From JANQEU01 sp965601455 (lineage in GTDB: Bacteria; Bacteroidota; Bacteroidia; Cytophagales; Cyclobacteriaceae), in the NCBI GenBank assembly GCA_965601455.1, contig OZ271831.1, positions 2,480,001 through 2,544,000 on the forward strand: 64,000 nt of DNA, written 5' to 3'. The position numbers and the translations under genes were made by a program. Shown here in pieces: positions 42,628-52,844 of the stretch (positions are counted from its first letter, which is position 1; each line of letters starts with the position of its first letter). The notes below the pieces were generated by a model, which searched no databases, was not told the DNA's origin, and was given only the letters and a program-made list of their open reading frames with translations.

Positions 42628-44003
42628 TAGGGATAAATCCCTTGTTACTCCTGTTGATGGTGCTTGTGAACCTATCCGTCACTTCATTACTACCACTGGA
42701 AAAAAGGTGGTTGGGACTATTCACTGTTCATTCTGCCTTTTTGGTTTTTTTGATTGAAGAGAAGGTCTTGGTGATTTTCGGAGTCTTACTCATTACCTAT
42801 TTGTCAGGGATCCAAATAGAAAAAAAGAAGATAGGGTTATTCATACCCCTAACATTTCTGATTGTTGTATTGATGGTTCCGAAGATCATTGGTAGCGAGC
42901 CTCATTTTATTCAATACAACCAGGAGCGCAATGTCACCGAAGGTATATTATCAGTGCAATTTTGGAATATCATCGGTTTATCCTACCTGGTTTTCAATTG
43001 TATTTCTTATCTCGTCGACATCAAAAGAAACTACACCGAACCTGAACCCAATTTCATACACCTATCTAGTTATTTAATGTTCATTCCCGCTTTTTTCTCC
43101 GGGCCTTTGCACCGAAAGAATTTCATTTTCCCACAACTGGATAATATTCAATTGTCACCGGAGAATTTCACCAGGGGTTTGATCTTAATCAGTTGGGGTT
43201 GGTTCAAAAGTTCGGTACTCTCTATTCGCCTGATTTACCTGGTCAACGACATTCAATCTCATGCCCTGGGAGGATTATATCATCTTCTCTCAGGTCTACT
43301 ATTTTCTTTATTCCTGTTCATCAGTTTCAGCTCTTTTATCGATATTATGCAAGGAATTGCCCAAATATTCAATATTAGGATGAAAGACAATTTCCACCCA
43401 AGAATATACCTCTCATCTTCACGACTTCAATTTTGGAAGGGTTGGCATATAACACTGAATAACTGGTTTCGTGATTACTTCTTTTTCCCATTAATCAAAC
43501 GAAAAAATGATTCGCTTTGGATTAATCTTTCATTAATTACCACCTTTATTTTCATTGCCCTTTGGCATCAGCTTTCCTGGGTATTGCTCACGTGGGGATT
43601 CTTAAATGGATGTTGGATTCTTGGTGAAAGACTGTTCAATGCCCGATTCCCTGATTTTCCAAAAAACAGATGGCTCGGTACTTTCTACCACCTAATGACT
43701 TCAAGTATATTGGCAGTACTATTCATCGCTGCCGATCTAAGTGACTGGATTAATCCGTTTTTCCGCGAGCCAAACCCTGCGAATTATTCGTTTTTCATAG
43801 AGAATCGAATGGCAATAATCATATCCATTATGACCTTCCTTTTCATGGACTTCTACCATGCGAAAATGAAGAATCTTCGTTTGGATGACTTTCTAGTCAA
43901 ACAACGCCTCTCAGTCCGATGGATAACCTATTCCTTGATAGTGGTGTTAGTCCTTTTTTTCGGATTACCCTCAACCCTTGATAACTATTACAATCAATTT
44001 TAG
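42624..44003 (+). CDS. MBOAT family O-acyltransferase (DltB/AlgI type)
   Basis: The 459-aa polytopic protein has about ten to twelve hydrophobic segments. The MBOAT core is present: FWKGWHITLNNWFRDYFFFPLIK (the WHxSLxxWxRDYxxxPL-type motif) and the near-invariant active-site His315 in ALWHQLSW. MBOAT proteins such as DltB and AlgI pass an acyl group from a cytoplasmic donor through the membrane to an outside acceptor. It overlaps the P450 gene by ATGA and touches the SGNH gene (TAG-ATG). By analogy it takes its chain from the ACP at 41243. Confidence 0.93.
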   Translation: MIGINPLLLLLMVLVNLSVTSLLPLEKRWLGLFTVHSAFLVFLIEEKVLVIFGVLLITYLSGIQIEKKKIGLFIPLTFLIVVLMVPKIIGSEPHFIQYNQERNVTEGILSVQFWNIIGLSYLVFNCISYLVDIKRNYTEPEPNFIHLSSYLMFIPAFFSGPLHRKNFIFPQLDNIQLSPENFTRGLILISWGWFKSSVLSIRLIYLVNDIQSHALGGLYHLLSGLLFSLFLFISFSSFIDIMQGIAQIFNIRMKDNFHPRIYLSSSRLQFWKGWHITLNNWFRDYFFFPLIKRKNDSLWINLSLITTFIFIALWHQLSWVLLTWGFLNGCWILGERLFNARFPDFPKNRWLGTFYHLMTSSILAVLFIAADLSDWINPFFREPNPANYSFFIENRMAIIISIMTFLFMDFYHAKMKNLRLDDFLVKQRLSVRWITYSLIVVLVLFFGLPSTLDNYYNQF

Positions 44004-44924
44004 ATGGCTCCATTCCTTACCAAATTGCTGATTGTCGGAATATCTATGGTGGGGTTGATCTACTTTATCAGAGTTATTTCCGAAAGGGAAACGGATAGGG
44101 ATCCCATCATCGAGTTGGAGGAAAGTTATAAGTCTGCTGACAAAACACTCTATTTCTTAGGTTCCAGTCGCATCCGCGCAAGTGTGGTCCCTAATCTGAT
44201 ATCAGAAGCAACCAACCAACCAGCCGTTAACCTGGGCTTATCGTCCAACACTTTTATCGGGAGCCTCATCATTGCGGATTACCTATTAGAACAACCAGGG
44301 GAGAAAGTGATAATTATCGAAATATCTTCCCTAAGAATGTTTCTCAAAGAAGGTTATCGAACATTCGAACGTCAAATAAATATTAACACCTATCAGCGTT
44401 TTATCAACCTGACCCCTAATCTTCCTTTTACGAAGAGATGGAAACTATTTCTTGATATGGTCTATTCTGACTTTTTCGATATTCTATCAATCAGGCTCGA
44501 CCTGCGAAACTTGTTGATCCCGAAAAACGACAATAAATGGATTGGGTACAATCCGCAGTACAAAAATGAAGAGACAGAAACCAAATCATTTATAACTTTC
44601 GAAGAGATCCAATTAAAAAGGTCTCCAAATGCTGCGGAAGATCATTTAATCCTGATTGAATCTCTTCAACAAAAGGCCAGTAAAAATGGATCAAAAATTT
44701 TCTTTCTGTTACCCATCACATTTAGACATGCGAGGGAAGTACCACAAAATACAGGGGTATTCCAGGCACTTCCGGATTCAGCTAAAGTTCATTATTCCCG
44801 GGAATTCCTAGGAAGCATCTCCAAATCCAAATATCTGAGGGACAAGAATCATCTTAATGCTTATGGCGCTGAAAAGTACTCAGAATACCTGGCGAATCAG
44901 ATATCAAACTATTTGCTTCCTTGA
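44004..44924 (+). CDS. SGNH/DltD-like membrane-anchored protein
   Basis: The 306-aa product has one N-terminal membrane helix (LLIVGISMVGLIYFIRVIS). The extracytoplasmic domain has SGNH-like marks: nucleophile Ser in FLGSSRIRASVVP, Gly/Asn block NLGLSSNTF, and the C-terminal Asp-His pair in RDKNHLNAYGAEKYSEYL. The layout matches DltD and AlgX/AlgJ-type partners of MBOAT enzymes, which finish acyl transfer to the outer acceptor. It starts directly after the MBOAT stop and closes the operon. The acceptor molecule is unknown. Confidence 0.85.
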   Translation: MAPFLTKLLIVGISMVGLIYFIRVISERETDRDPIIELEESYKSADKTLYFLGSSRIRASVVPNLISEATNQPAVNLGLSSNTFIGSLIIADYLLEQPGEKVIIIEISSLRMFLKEGYRTFERQININTYQRFINLTPNLPFTKRWKLFLDMVYSDFFDILSIRLDLRNLLIPKNDNKWIGYNPQYKNEETETKSFITFEEIQLKRSPNAAEDHLILIESLQQKASKNGSKIFFLLPITFRHAREVPQNTGVFQALPDSAKVHYSREFLGSISKSKYLRDKNHLNAYGAEKYSEYLANQISNYLLP

Positions 44925-45074
44925 CATTCGAATCCGCAAACGTTTTCATCCAAAGTTTTTACCATTCTGTTTCCTCCGTTTACATTTCATATGTTAGTTT
45001 AGGAAATCAAGCAACAGCGAATTTGTCGATGACCACCTTAGTCAAGCGGCAATTTTGCGACTAAACCTATTGAA

Positions 45075-46397
45075 ATGGCACAAGTATCGATCAGTTCAGC
45101 CAAACCCAGACTGAGCTTCTGGCAAATCTGGAACATGAGTTTTGGTTTTCTGGGAATTCAGTTTGGATTCGCTCTTCAAAATGCCAACGTGAGTAGAATT
45201 TTTGAAACCCTGGGAGCAAATAAGGACGAACTGCCCATCTTATGGCTGGCAGCTCCTGTCACCGGACTTCTTATTCAACCCATTATTGGGTACTACAGTG
45301 ATCGTACCTGGTCCCAAAAGTGGGGACGAAGACGACCGTTCTTCGCTATAGGAGCTATTCTGGCAACCATAGCACTTATACTTATGCCTAACTCTGCAGC
45401 GCTTTGGATGGCTGTAATTATGTTGTGGTTGATGGATGCCTCCATCAATATCAGCATGGAACCTTTCAGAGCCTTTGTAGGAGATATGTTGCCGGATGAA
45501 CAGCGAACCAGTGGATTTGCGATGCAAAGCTTCTTCATTGGCGTCGGGGCAGTTGTTGCTTCTGCCCTTCCTTACATCTTCACCAACTGGTTGGGAGTTA
45601 GCAATGTTGCTGAAGAAGGTGGTATCCCTCCATCGGTCAAATGGTCTTTTTACCTGGGTGCGTTTGCCTATCTAAGTGCGGTGATGTGGACCGTATTCAA
45701 TACCGAAGAATACCCACCAGATGACATTGAAGCGTTAAAGGCTGAAAACGCCGAAAAAGGAGTTTTTGGAGGCCTCATCGAGTCTTTTACCGGTATTTTC
45801 CAGATGCCTAAAACAATGGTACAACTGGCATTTGTACAATTTTTCTCCTGGTTTGCACTTTTTTCAATGTGGATTTACACTACATCAGCTGTAACCAGCC
45901 ACATTTATAAAACCTCAGATACTACCTCCACCGCGTACAACGAAGGTGCCGATTGGGTTGGTGTGTGTTTTGCCGTTTATAATGGGATTGCGGCAGTAGC
46001 AGCTTTTCTACTTCCTGTGCTCGCTAAACATACCAGTCGGAAAACCACGCATATGATTTCTCTATTCTGCGGAGCTCTTGGTTTTCTATCAATCTTCTTC
46101 ATTTCGAATCCTAATCTTATCCTAATATCCATGATAGGAATTGGAATAGCATGGGCCAGTATTCTCTCCATGCCTTATGCTATGCTTTCTAGTATACTAC
46201 CTAGTAATAAGATGGGATACTACATGGGGGTTTTTAACTTTTTTATCGTTATCCCTCAGATAGTTGCAGCGGGTATTTTGGGATTTATGCTGAGAACCTT
46301 CTTCGACAACACAACCATTTATGCGCTGGTGATTGGAGGATTTTCCCTGGTGATCTCGGGGTTACTGACTCTTCGCGTGGATGATAATGAAGGATAA
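45075..46397 (+). CDS. MFS sugar transporter (SLC45/GPH-like)
   Basis: The 440-aa protein has about twelve membrane segments. It shows SLC45/GPH-type features: FWQIWNMSFGFLGIQFGFALQNANVSRIFETLG in helix 1, the loop 2-3 signature GYYSDRTWSQKWGRRRPFF, and LMDASINISMEPFRAFVGDMLP. Such carriers import disaccharides such as sucrose or maltose with protons. It appears to be a single gene between the acylation operon and gltB; no glycosidase is adjacent. Confidence 0.85.
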   Translation: MAQVSISSAKPRLSFWQIWNMSFGFLGIQFGFALQNANVSRIFETLGANKDELPILWLAAPVTGLLIQPIIGYYSDRTWSQKWGRRRPFFAIGAILATIALILMPNSAALWMAVIMLWLMDASINISMEPFRAFVGDMLPDEQRTSGFAMQSFFIGVGAVVASALPYIFTNWLGVSNVAEEGGIPPSVKWSFYLGAFAYLSAVMWTVFNTEEYPPDDIEALKAENAEKGVFGGLIESFTGIFQMPKTMVQLAFVQFFSWFALFSMWIYTTSAVTSHIYKTSDTTSTAYNEGADWVGVCFAVYNGIAAVAAFLLPVLAKHTSRKTTHMISLFCGALGFLSIFFISNPNLILISMIGIGIAWASILSMPYAMLSSILPSNKMGYYMGVFNFFIVIPQIVAAGILGFMLRTFFDNTTIYALVIGGFSLVISGLLTLRVDDNEG

Positions 46398-46630
46398 TTA
46401 GTATTTTTATTATTCTGTTTCAAGGTCTTGCATAAGAGCCTGCTTACTACCAATAAGCCAATTGGACTAAGTTTAGAATAGGTGTATTTTGTTGATTTGC
46501 AATTCAAAGACCGTTTCATTGAAATAAATGAAATTTAGTGGCATCTACCGTGACTATTTAGCAGAAAAAGCGGTATCGAGCTACTACTTTGATATTTTTG
46601 TAGATTCTTTGGACCTGAAAAGTCATCTAT
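46398..46630 (+). promoter_or_regulatory. gltB upstream region with possible Bacteroidota -7 element
   Basis: No gene is seen in these 233 bp. TATTTTTG at 46593-46600 matches the Bacteroidota -7 consensus TAnnTTTG and lies 31 bp before the gltB ATG. No clear TTTG element occurs at the expected upstream distance, so the promoter call is tentative. Confidence 0.35.
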
Positions 46631-49600
46631 ATGGATAAAAGCTTATACGTTCCTGATTTCGAGAAAGACGCCTGCGGTGTTGGTTGTGTGGTTAACATTA
46701 ATGGCAGAAGGACCCATAAACCTGTACGAGACGCCCTAACCATGCTCAAGAACATGGAACATCGAGGGGCAACAGGGGCGGATCCGGAAACAGGTGACGG
46801 TTCAGGTATTTTGATTCAGGTTCCGCATGAGTTTTATAAAACGGAACTCAGAAAGCAAGGAGTCAATCTTCCTGACCTTGGCCACTACGCAGTAGGTAAT
46901 GTGTTTTATCCAAATCACTTAGAGACCAAGGATTCCTGTCGCAAAATGATGAATGCCCTAATAAAAAAGATGGGCTTCGTTGTAATCTCATATAGAAAAC
47001 TACCGGTGGATGGGCAGGTTCCCGGTCACGAATCAAAATCCGTAGAACCTTACATTGAGCAGGTATTCATTCAACACAAGGATCCCAGTATTCTTGGAGA
47101 TGACCTTGAGCGTAAGCTTTTTGTACTAAGACACTTCATCACCCATTCGATAAACAGGGACAATAAGATTCTCACGGAGGAATTCTATTTCACCAGTTTG
47201 TCCTCAAGGACGGTGATCTATAAAGGACAACTTCGAACAGATCAACTCGAGCGATACTTTTTGGATCTTCTTCAGCCAGAAGTAAAATCTGCCCTTGCTA
47301 TTGTGCACTCACGATTCAGTACGAATACTTTCCCAAACTGGAAACTCGCACAACCTTTTCGCTTCATAGCTCATAACGGAGAAATTAATACCATAAGGGG
47401 TAATGTAAATAAGATGCAATCGAAGGAGGCGTTAATGTCTTCCGACCTTTTCACGGAAGAGGAATTGAAGTGGTTGCTTCCGGTGACTGATCCGAAAAAT
47501 TCGGATAGCTCAAACTTCGACGCTCTTGTTGAATTGCTTACTCTTTCTGGTAGGTCTTTACCCCATGTCATGATGATGATGGCACCGGAAGCCTGGCAGG
47601 ATAATGAAATGATGGATCCCCAGCGCAAGGCATTCTACAAATACCATTCAGGACTGATGGAGCCTTGGGACGGACCAGCTGCACTATTTTTCACCAATGG
47701 CAGCCAAATAGGTGCTACTCTCGATAGAAATGGTTTGCGGCCTGTTCGTTACTGCGTCACTTCCGATAGTCGCCTGATCATGGCTAGTGAAGCCGGTGCC
47801 CTGCCTGTCAAGGAAGAACTAATTGTAAAAAAAGGACGATTACAACCGGGAAAAATGCTCATGGCCGATCTGAAGGAGCAAAAGCTTCTTTTCGACCAGG
47901 AAATCAAGGATCAGGTTTGTTCACAACAGCCTTATGGAAAATGGATCGAAGAACATCGCATCAAACTTCGTACGTTGCCAATTCCTGAACTGTGGAATAA
48001 AAAAATTAAGCCCAGGCGTTTACTCACCAGGCAAATCTCCAATGGTATGACGGAGGAAGATGTGAGGATGACCATCCTTCCATTTGCCCAAACCGGAAAC
48101 GAACCTCTTGGATCCATGGGTGCAGATACTCCTTTGGCCGTTCTGTCCAGGCAAAGTCAGCATGTAGCCAACTATTTTAAGCAGTATTTTGCCCAGGTAA
48201 GCAATCCTCCAATTGATCCGATCAGGGAAAGACTGGTCATGTCGCTATTCACGAAGATTGGGCGATCGTTAAACATATTGGACGAGACACCGGAGCATGC
48301 CCGACTGGTGCATATTTCCCAACCCATTCTGTCCAGGGAAGATTTTTATCGTATAAAAGCACTGGAAACGAAAGGCTTTAAACACACGATCATCGACGCC
48401 ACTTTCGATGTTTCTGAAGATGGAGAGTCATTGCAACAGGCGGTCGAACGAATCTGTGAGGAAGCAGAGCAAGCGGTAAAAGATGGATTCCACATACTAA
48501 TTGTATCCAATAGAAAAGAAACCAAGTCAAGAGCACCAATTCCGAGTTTAATTGCAATTGGGGCTGTACATCAGCACCTGATCAGAATTAGACTTCGAAC
48601 GGAGGCTGGATTAATAGTAGAAAGTAGCGATGCCTGGGAAACCCATCATTTTGCAACGATGATTGGCTACGGGGCAAGCGGGATTTATCCGTACCTGACC
48701 TATGACGCAATTAAAGATGCGCATAATAGAGGTAATCTGGACAATTCACAAGACCTGGAATATTACCTTCAGAATTACATCAAGGGAGTGGGTAAAGGAT
48801 TATTAAAGATTCTTTCGAAAATGGGGATTAGCACACTTCAGTCCTACCAATCCGCTCAAATATTCGAATGCATTGGTTTGGGATCAGAAGTGATCTCTAA
48901 GTGCTTCACAGGTACAGTCAGCCGTTTGGACGGGTTAAACTTCTATGATCTGGGCCGAGAAGTCCGACAAAAGCATGCAATGGCATACTTACGTGAGGAC
49001 AACGAAAAACTCGTGGAAGGTGGATTCTTCCAATGGAAGCGAAAGGGAGAAAAGCATCTTCTAAATCCAAAAACCATTCACCTTTTACAGAAATCAACCC
49101 AATTAAACGATTACAAGCTTTTCAAAGAGTACTCTCAAGCGGTAAATGGCCAAAACGGAGATATCATCAATTTGCGTGACCTCTTTGAATTCAAACGGAG
49201 AGAATCGGTAGACCTTTCAGAAGTGGAGCCGGCAAAAAACATACTGAAGAGATTTGCCACAGGTGCCATGTCTTTTGGATCCATCTCCCACGAAGCTCAT
49301 TCTACACTGGCTATTGCCATGAACCGAATGGGTGCCAAAAGCAATAGTGGCGAAGGTGGTGAAGACGAAGCCAGGTATCTTCCCAAAGCCAATGGTGATT
49401 GGGAGCGTTCGGCTATCAAACAAGCCGCCTCCGGGCGTTTTGGAGTGACCATTGACTATTTGAATAATGCCGACGAATTGCAAATCAAAATCGCTCAGGG
49501 AGCCAAACCGGGTGAAGGTGGACAATTACCTGGTCATAAGGTCGATGATTGGATTGCCAGGGTTCGCCACAGTACCCCAGGAGTTGGTTTGATCTCCCCT

Positions 49601-51109
49601 CCTCCCCACCATGATATTTACTCTATTGAAGACCTCAAGCAGCTAATTGGGGATTTAAAAAATTCCAACCCTAGTGCCAGAATCAACGTGAAGCTCGTCT
49701 CTGAGGCCGGTGTAGGTACCATAGCTGCTGGCGTTGCTAAAGCTAAAGCCGATGTGATTTTGGTATCAGGAGCCGATGGAGGAACCGGAGCAAGTCCGCT
49801 CAGTTCGATTCGACACGCCGGTTTACCCTGGGAAATGGGGCTGGCAGAAGCTCATCAGACTCTGGTTAAGAACAACCTCAGAAGTCGGGTGACGCTTCAA
49901 ACGGATGGCAAAATCATGACCGGTCGAGATCTGGCGGTAGCTACTTTGTTAGGTGCTGAGGAATACGGCATAAGTACGGCCGCTCTTATTGTGGAAGGTT
50001 GTATCATGATGAGAAAATGTCATCTGAATACCTGTCCAGTAGGTATTGCTACACAAAGGCCGGAATTGAGAAAGCTATTTACAGGTGATCCTGAGCATGT
50101 AGTGAATTACTTTAACATGCTTGTCGAAGAGTTCAGGGAAATCATGGCCTTCCTCGGTTACCGAACTGTAAATGAAATGGTCGGGCAGGCTCATGTGCTT
50201 AAGGTGCATGGAAACATCGACAATTGGAAAGTAAATCGATTGGATCTCAACCCGGTATTGCACTTCTCACAGACCGCCGATCATGTTGGGAAATTTAAGC
50301 AGATCGAGCAAGATCATGGATTAACGAAAATCCTGGATAAGAAGATCATTCGTGATATTAAAAAGCACGATCCAAAGCTTCAACACGAGTACTCCATCAC
50401 AAATGTTGATCGATCGACAGGAACATTGACTTCTTCGTATTTGACGAAGAATAAAAGAGTTGGGGACCCGATAAAAATGACATTTACCGGATCCGCTGGA
50501 CAAAGTTTTGGTGCCTTTTTATCTAAACATTTGCATTTCACCTTACTTGGTGAGGCAAACGACTATGTAGGAAAAGGACTATCTGGAGGTACACTAGTTA
50601 TCAAACCTTCAAAGAAATCTAAACTCGTTCCTCAGAATAACATCATTATCGGAAATGTTTCGCTATATGGTGCTACTTCAGGCGAAGTTTACATTAACGG
50701 ACAAGCAGGAGAACGATTTTGTGTCAGAAATTCAGGAGCCGAAGCAGTAGTAGAAGGTATTGGAGATCACGGGTGTGAGTATATGACGGGTGGTTTGACC
50801 ATTATTCTGGGACAGGTTGGAAGTAATTTCGGGGCCGGAATGAGCGGTGGAATTGCATACATTTTCCGGGAAGACCAAGATTTAGAACGCATATGTAATC
50901 TTGAAATGATAGGGCTTGAGGTTCCTACAGAAAAGGATTTGGAAACCATCCAGGGTAAGATGAAGAAGCACCTTGCCTTAACTGGAAGTCCGAAAGCAGC
51001 TGAGATACTGCATAGCTGGGAGGATTCAAAAAATAAATTTGTGAAGGTGATGCCAAACGATCTCAAAAGAGTGTTGGAGGCTGGAAATAAAATGATGGAG
51101 GTAGCATAA
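46631..51109 (+). CDS. gltB: Glutamate synthase, large subunit
   Basis: GltB makes glutamate from glutamine and 2-oxoglutarate. The 1492-aa protein is full length. It has the N-terminal glutaminase domain with catalytic Cys in KDACGVGCVVN, after a short propeptide of about 13 residues, and FSTNTFPNWKLAQPFRFIAHNGEINTIRGN. Then come the central domain, the FMN-binding synthase domain (GGEDEARYLP, KPGEGGQLPGHKV, SGADGGTGASPLSS) with the 3Fe-4S cysteines in MMRKCHLNTCPVGIATQ, and the C-terminal GXGXG beta-helix (GYVGKGLSGGTL-like, GGLTIILGQVGSNFGAGMSGG). gltD follows after 1 bp. Confidence 0.98.
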   Translation: MDKSLYVPDFEKDACGVGCVVNINGRRTHKPVRDALTMLKNMEHRGATGADPETGDGSGILIQVPHEFYKTELRKQGVNLPDLGHYAVGNVFYPNHLETKDSCRKMMNALIKKMGFVVISYRKLPVDGQVPGHESKSVEPYIEQVFIQHKDPSILGDDLERKLFVLRHFITHSINRDNKILTEEFYFTSLSSRTVIYKGQLRTDQLERYFLDLLQPEVKSALAIVHSRFSTNTFPNWKLAQPFRFIAHNGEINTIRGNVNKMQSKEALMSSDLFTEEELKWLLPVTDPKNSDSSNFDALVELLTLSGRSLPHVMMMMAPEAWQDNEMMDPQRKAFYKYHSGLMEPWDGPAALFFTNGSQIGATLDRNGLRPVRYCVTSDSRLIMASEAGALPVKEELIVKKGRLQPGKMLMADLKEQKLLFDQEIKDQVCSQQPYGKWIEEHRIKLRTLPIPELWNKKIKPRRLLTRQISNGMTEEDVRMTILPFAQTGNEPLGSMGADTPLAVLSRQSQHVANYFKQYFAQVSNPPIDPIRERLVMSLFTKIGRSLNILDETPEHARLVHISQPILSREDFYRIKALETKGFKHTIIDATFDVSEDGESLQQAVERICEEAEQAVKDGFHILIVSNRKETKSRAPIPSLIAIGAVHQHLIRIRLRTEAGLIVESSDAWETHHFATMIGYGASGIYPYLTYDAIKDAHNRGNLDNSQDLEYYLQNYIKGVGKGLLKILSKMGISTLQSYQSAQIFECIGLGSEVISKCFTGTVSRLDGLNFYDLGREVRQKHAMAYLREDNEKLVEGGFFQWKRKGEKHLLNPKTIHLLQKSTQLNDYKLFKEYSQAVNGQNGDIINLRDLFEFKRRESVDLSEVEPAKNILKRFATGAMSFGSISHEAHSTLAIAMNRMGAKSNSGEGGEDEARYLPKANGDWERSAIKQAASGRFGVTIDYLNNADELQIKIAQGAKPGEGGQLPGHKVDDWIARVRHSTPGVGLISPPPHHDIYSIEDLKQLIGDLKNSNPSARINVKLVSEAGVGTIAAGVAKAKADVILVSGADGGTGASPLSSIRHAGLPWEMGLAEAHQTLVKNNLRSRVTLQTDGKIMTGRDLAVATLLGAEEYGISTAALIVEGCIMMRKCHLNTCPVGIATQRPELRKLFTGDPEHVVNYFNMLVEEFREIMAFLGYRTVNEMVGQAHVLKVHGNIDNWKVNRLDLNPVLHFSQTADHVGKFKQIEQDHGLTKILDKKIIRDIKKHDPKLQHEYSITNVDRSTGTLTSSYLTKNKRVGDPIKMTFTGSAGQSFGAFLSKHLHFTLLGEANDYVGKGLSGGTLVIKPSKKSKLVPQNNIIIGNVSLYGATSGEVYINGQAGERFCVRNSGAEAVVEGIGDHGCEYMTGGLTIILGQVGSNFGAGMSGGIAYIFREDQDLERICNLEMIGLEVPTEKDLETIQGKMKKHLALTGSPKAAEILHSWEDSKNKFVKVMPNDLKRVLEAGNKMMEVA

Positions 51110-51110
51110 T

Positions 51111-52556
51111 ATGGGTGATGTAACAGGATTTTTGAAAGTAGAAAGACAGTTGCCAGACACGGAGGCTCCGGAATCTCGGGTTGGTCATTATAAAGAGATA
51201 TATAAGCCACACGCTGAAGAACTGACCAAGCAACAGGCCAGTCGATGCATGGATTGTGGAATCCCATTTTGTCACAGTGGTTGTCCATTGGGCAACATCA
51301 TTCCTGACTTTAATGACGCTGTGTACAATGAAAACTGGGAAAAAGCAGCCACTATACTCACATCTACCAACAACTTCCCGGAATTTACAGGCAGGATCTG
51401 CCCTGCCCCTTGTGAGGGATCTTGCGTTCTGGGCATAAATAAACCTCCGGTCGCTATAGAGCATATTGAAAAAACGATAGCTGAGAAAGCTTTTGAAATG
51501 GGGCTCATCAAGCCGAATCTGCCGAAAAGCAGGAATGGCAAAAAGGTTGCAATAATTGGCTCCGGTCCTGCTGGTATGGCCGCAGCTGCACAATTGAACA
51601 GCTATGGTTATACGGTCACAGTGTACGAAAGAGATGAAAAACCCGGAGGCCTTCTTCGGTTTGGTATCCCTGATTTTAAGTTAGAAAAATGGGTTGTCGA
51701 ACGGCGTATCGAAATTATGGAGAAGGAAGGTATTGAGTTTGTTACGGGTACCAATGTAGGAGTAGATGTGACTGGCGATGAGTTGAAGAGTAAATTTGAT
51801 GCCATACTTCTTTCGGGTGGTTCTACCATCCCACGAGACCTACCAATCCAAGGTCGTGAGCTCAAAGGCATTCACTTTGCCATGGATTTCCTCACGCAAC
51901 AAAACAGAAGAGTATCTGATCTCAATTTCACTTCTGACGATATCCTGGCTACAGATAAACATGTGGTCGTGATTGGTGGTGGAGACACCGGCTCTGATTG
52001 CATCGGAACATCAAATAGACATGGCGCTAAATCCATCACCCAATTCGAATTACTCGGAAAGCCCCCAACCGATAGAAATGTAAATAACCCCTGGCCGGAA
52101 TGGCCTTTAACACTTCGAACGTCAAGCTCTCATGAAGAAGGAGCCGACAGAGACTGGTCGATATTAACAAAAGAATTTGTTGGTGACGATCAAGGAAATG
52201 TCAAAGCGGTGAAGACGGTGAAGATTGAATGGTCCGAGGGTAAATTTAAGGAGGTGGAAGGCACTGAGAAGCTTATACCATGTGACCTTGCTCTTCTTGC
52301 AATTGGTTTTGTACATCCACAAAAAGAGGGAATCGTCGAACAATTAGGTGTGAACCTTGATAATCACGGAAATGTCGACACCACCAACTATCACTCGTCG
52401 CAGCGGGGAGTTTTCGCAGCAGGTGACATGCGAAGGGGTCAAAGTCTTGTGGTCTGGGCCATCTCTGAAGGACGTGAAGCCGCTAAGTCGATTGATGAAT
52501 TCCTTGGGGTGAAGAGTGGAATCCCTTCGAAGGATTTATCCGAATACTGGGTATAA
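51111..52556 (+). CDS. gltD: Glutamate synthase, small subunit
   Basis: GltD feeds electrons from NAD(P)H through FAD and 4Fe-4S clusters to GltB. The 481-aa protein has the N-terminal cluster cysteines (CMDCGIPFCHSGCPLGN and CPAPCEGSCVLG), an FAD loop (VAIIGSGPAGMAAAAQL), and the NAD(P)H loop (VVVIGGGDTGSDCIGTS). The end motif VFAAGDMRRGQSLVVWAISEGREAA is also present. Spacing of 1 bp to gltB indicates one transcript and coupled translation. It abuts, without overlap, a convergent small gene. Confidence 0.98.
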   Translation: MGDVTGFLKVERQLPDTEAPESRVGHYKEIYKPHAEELTKQQASRCMDCGIPFCHSGCPLGNIIPDFNDAVYNENWEKAATILTSTNNFPEFTGRICPAPCEGSCVLGINKPPVAIEHIEKTIAEKAFEMGLIKPNLPKSRNGKKVAIIGSGPAGMAAAAQLNSYGYTVTVYERDEKPGGLLRFGIPDFKLEKWVVERRIEIMEKEGIEFVTGTNVGVDVTGDELKSKFDAILLSGGSTIPRDLPIQGRELKGIHFAMDFLTQQNRRVSDLNFTSDDILATDKHVVVIGGGDTGSDCIGTSNRHGAKSITQFELLGKPPTDRNVNNPWPEWPLTLRTSSSHEEGADRDWSILTKEFVGDDQGNVKAVKTVKIEWSEGKFKEVEGTEKLIPCDLALLAIGFVHPQKEGIVEQLGVNLDNHGNVDTTNYHSSQRGVFAAGDMRRGQSLVVWAISEGREAAKSIDEFLGVKSGIPSKDLSEYWV

Positions 52557-52781
52557 CTAGTGTATCTCCTGAATCTCAAAGTCTTTTCCCTTCCCAAACC
52601 TGGTGATATCACTCATATGATATCTTTCAAGGGTAACCAGGTCTTTGAGTAAAAACTCGGATTTTCCTGTGATTCGTTCCAGCTCAAACTCGTAACGTTC
52701 GCCGTAGTTTATTGCCCTGTATTTTTTTCCTACTCGTAAGCTGCTAAAAGCAAGTCCCTTCAATGCTGAAAATGTATTCAA
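52557..52781 (-). CDS. Small conserved-looking protein, unknown
   Basis: The 74-aa product is soluble and beta-prone, with RVGKKYRAINYGERYEFELERITGKSEFLLKDLVTLERYHMSDITRFGKGKDFEIQEI resembling a short SH3-like barrel. No signal or membrane helix. I recall similar unnamed proteins in Bacteroidota but no function. It converges directly on gltD. Confidence 0.65.
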   Translation of the reverse strand: MNTFSALKGLAFSSLRVGKKYRAINYGERYEFELERITGKSEFLLKDLVTLERYHMSDITRFGKGKDFEIQEIH

Positions 52782-52844
52782 TGGTGGTTACAAATATTAA
52801 AAGTAATATTTCGATGCAACCAAAAAAAACATTAAAATTGGGTA

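Noticed and set aside
50767..51593. Two long minus-strand ORFs across the gltB-gltD junction
   Set aside because: They lie antisense to conserved catalytic regions of both subunits and show no family features.
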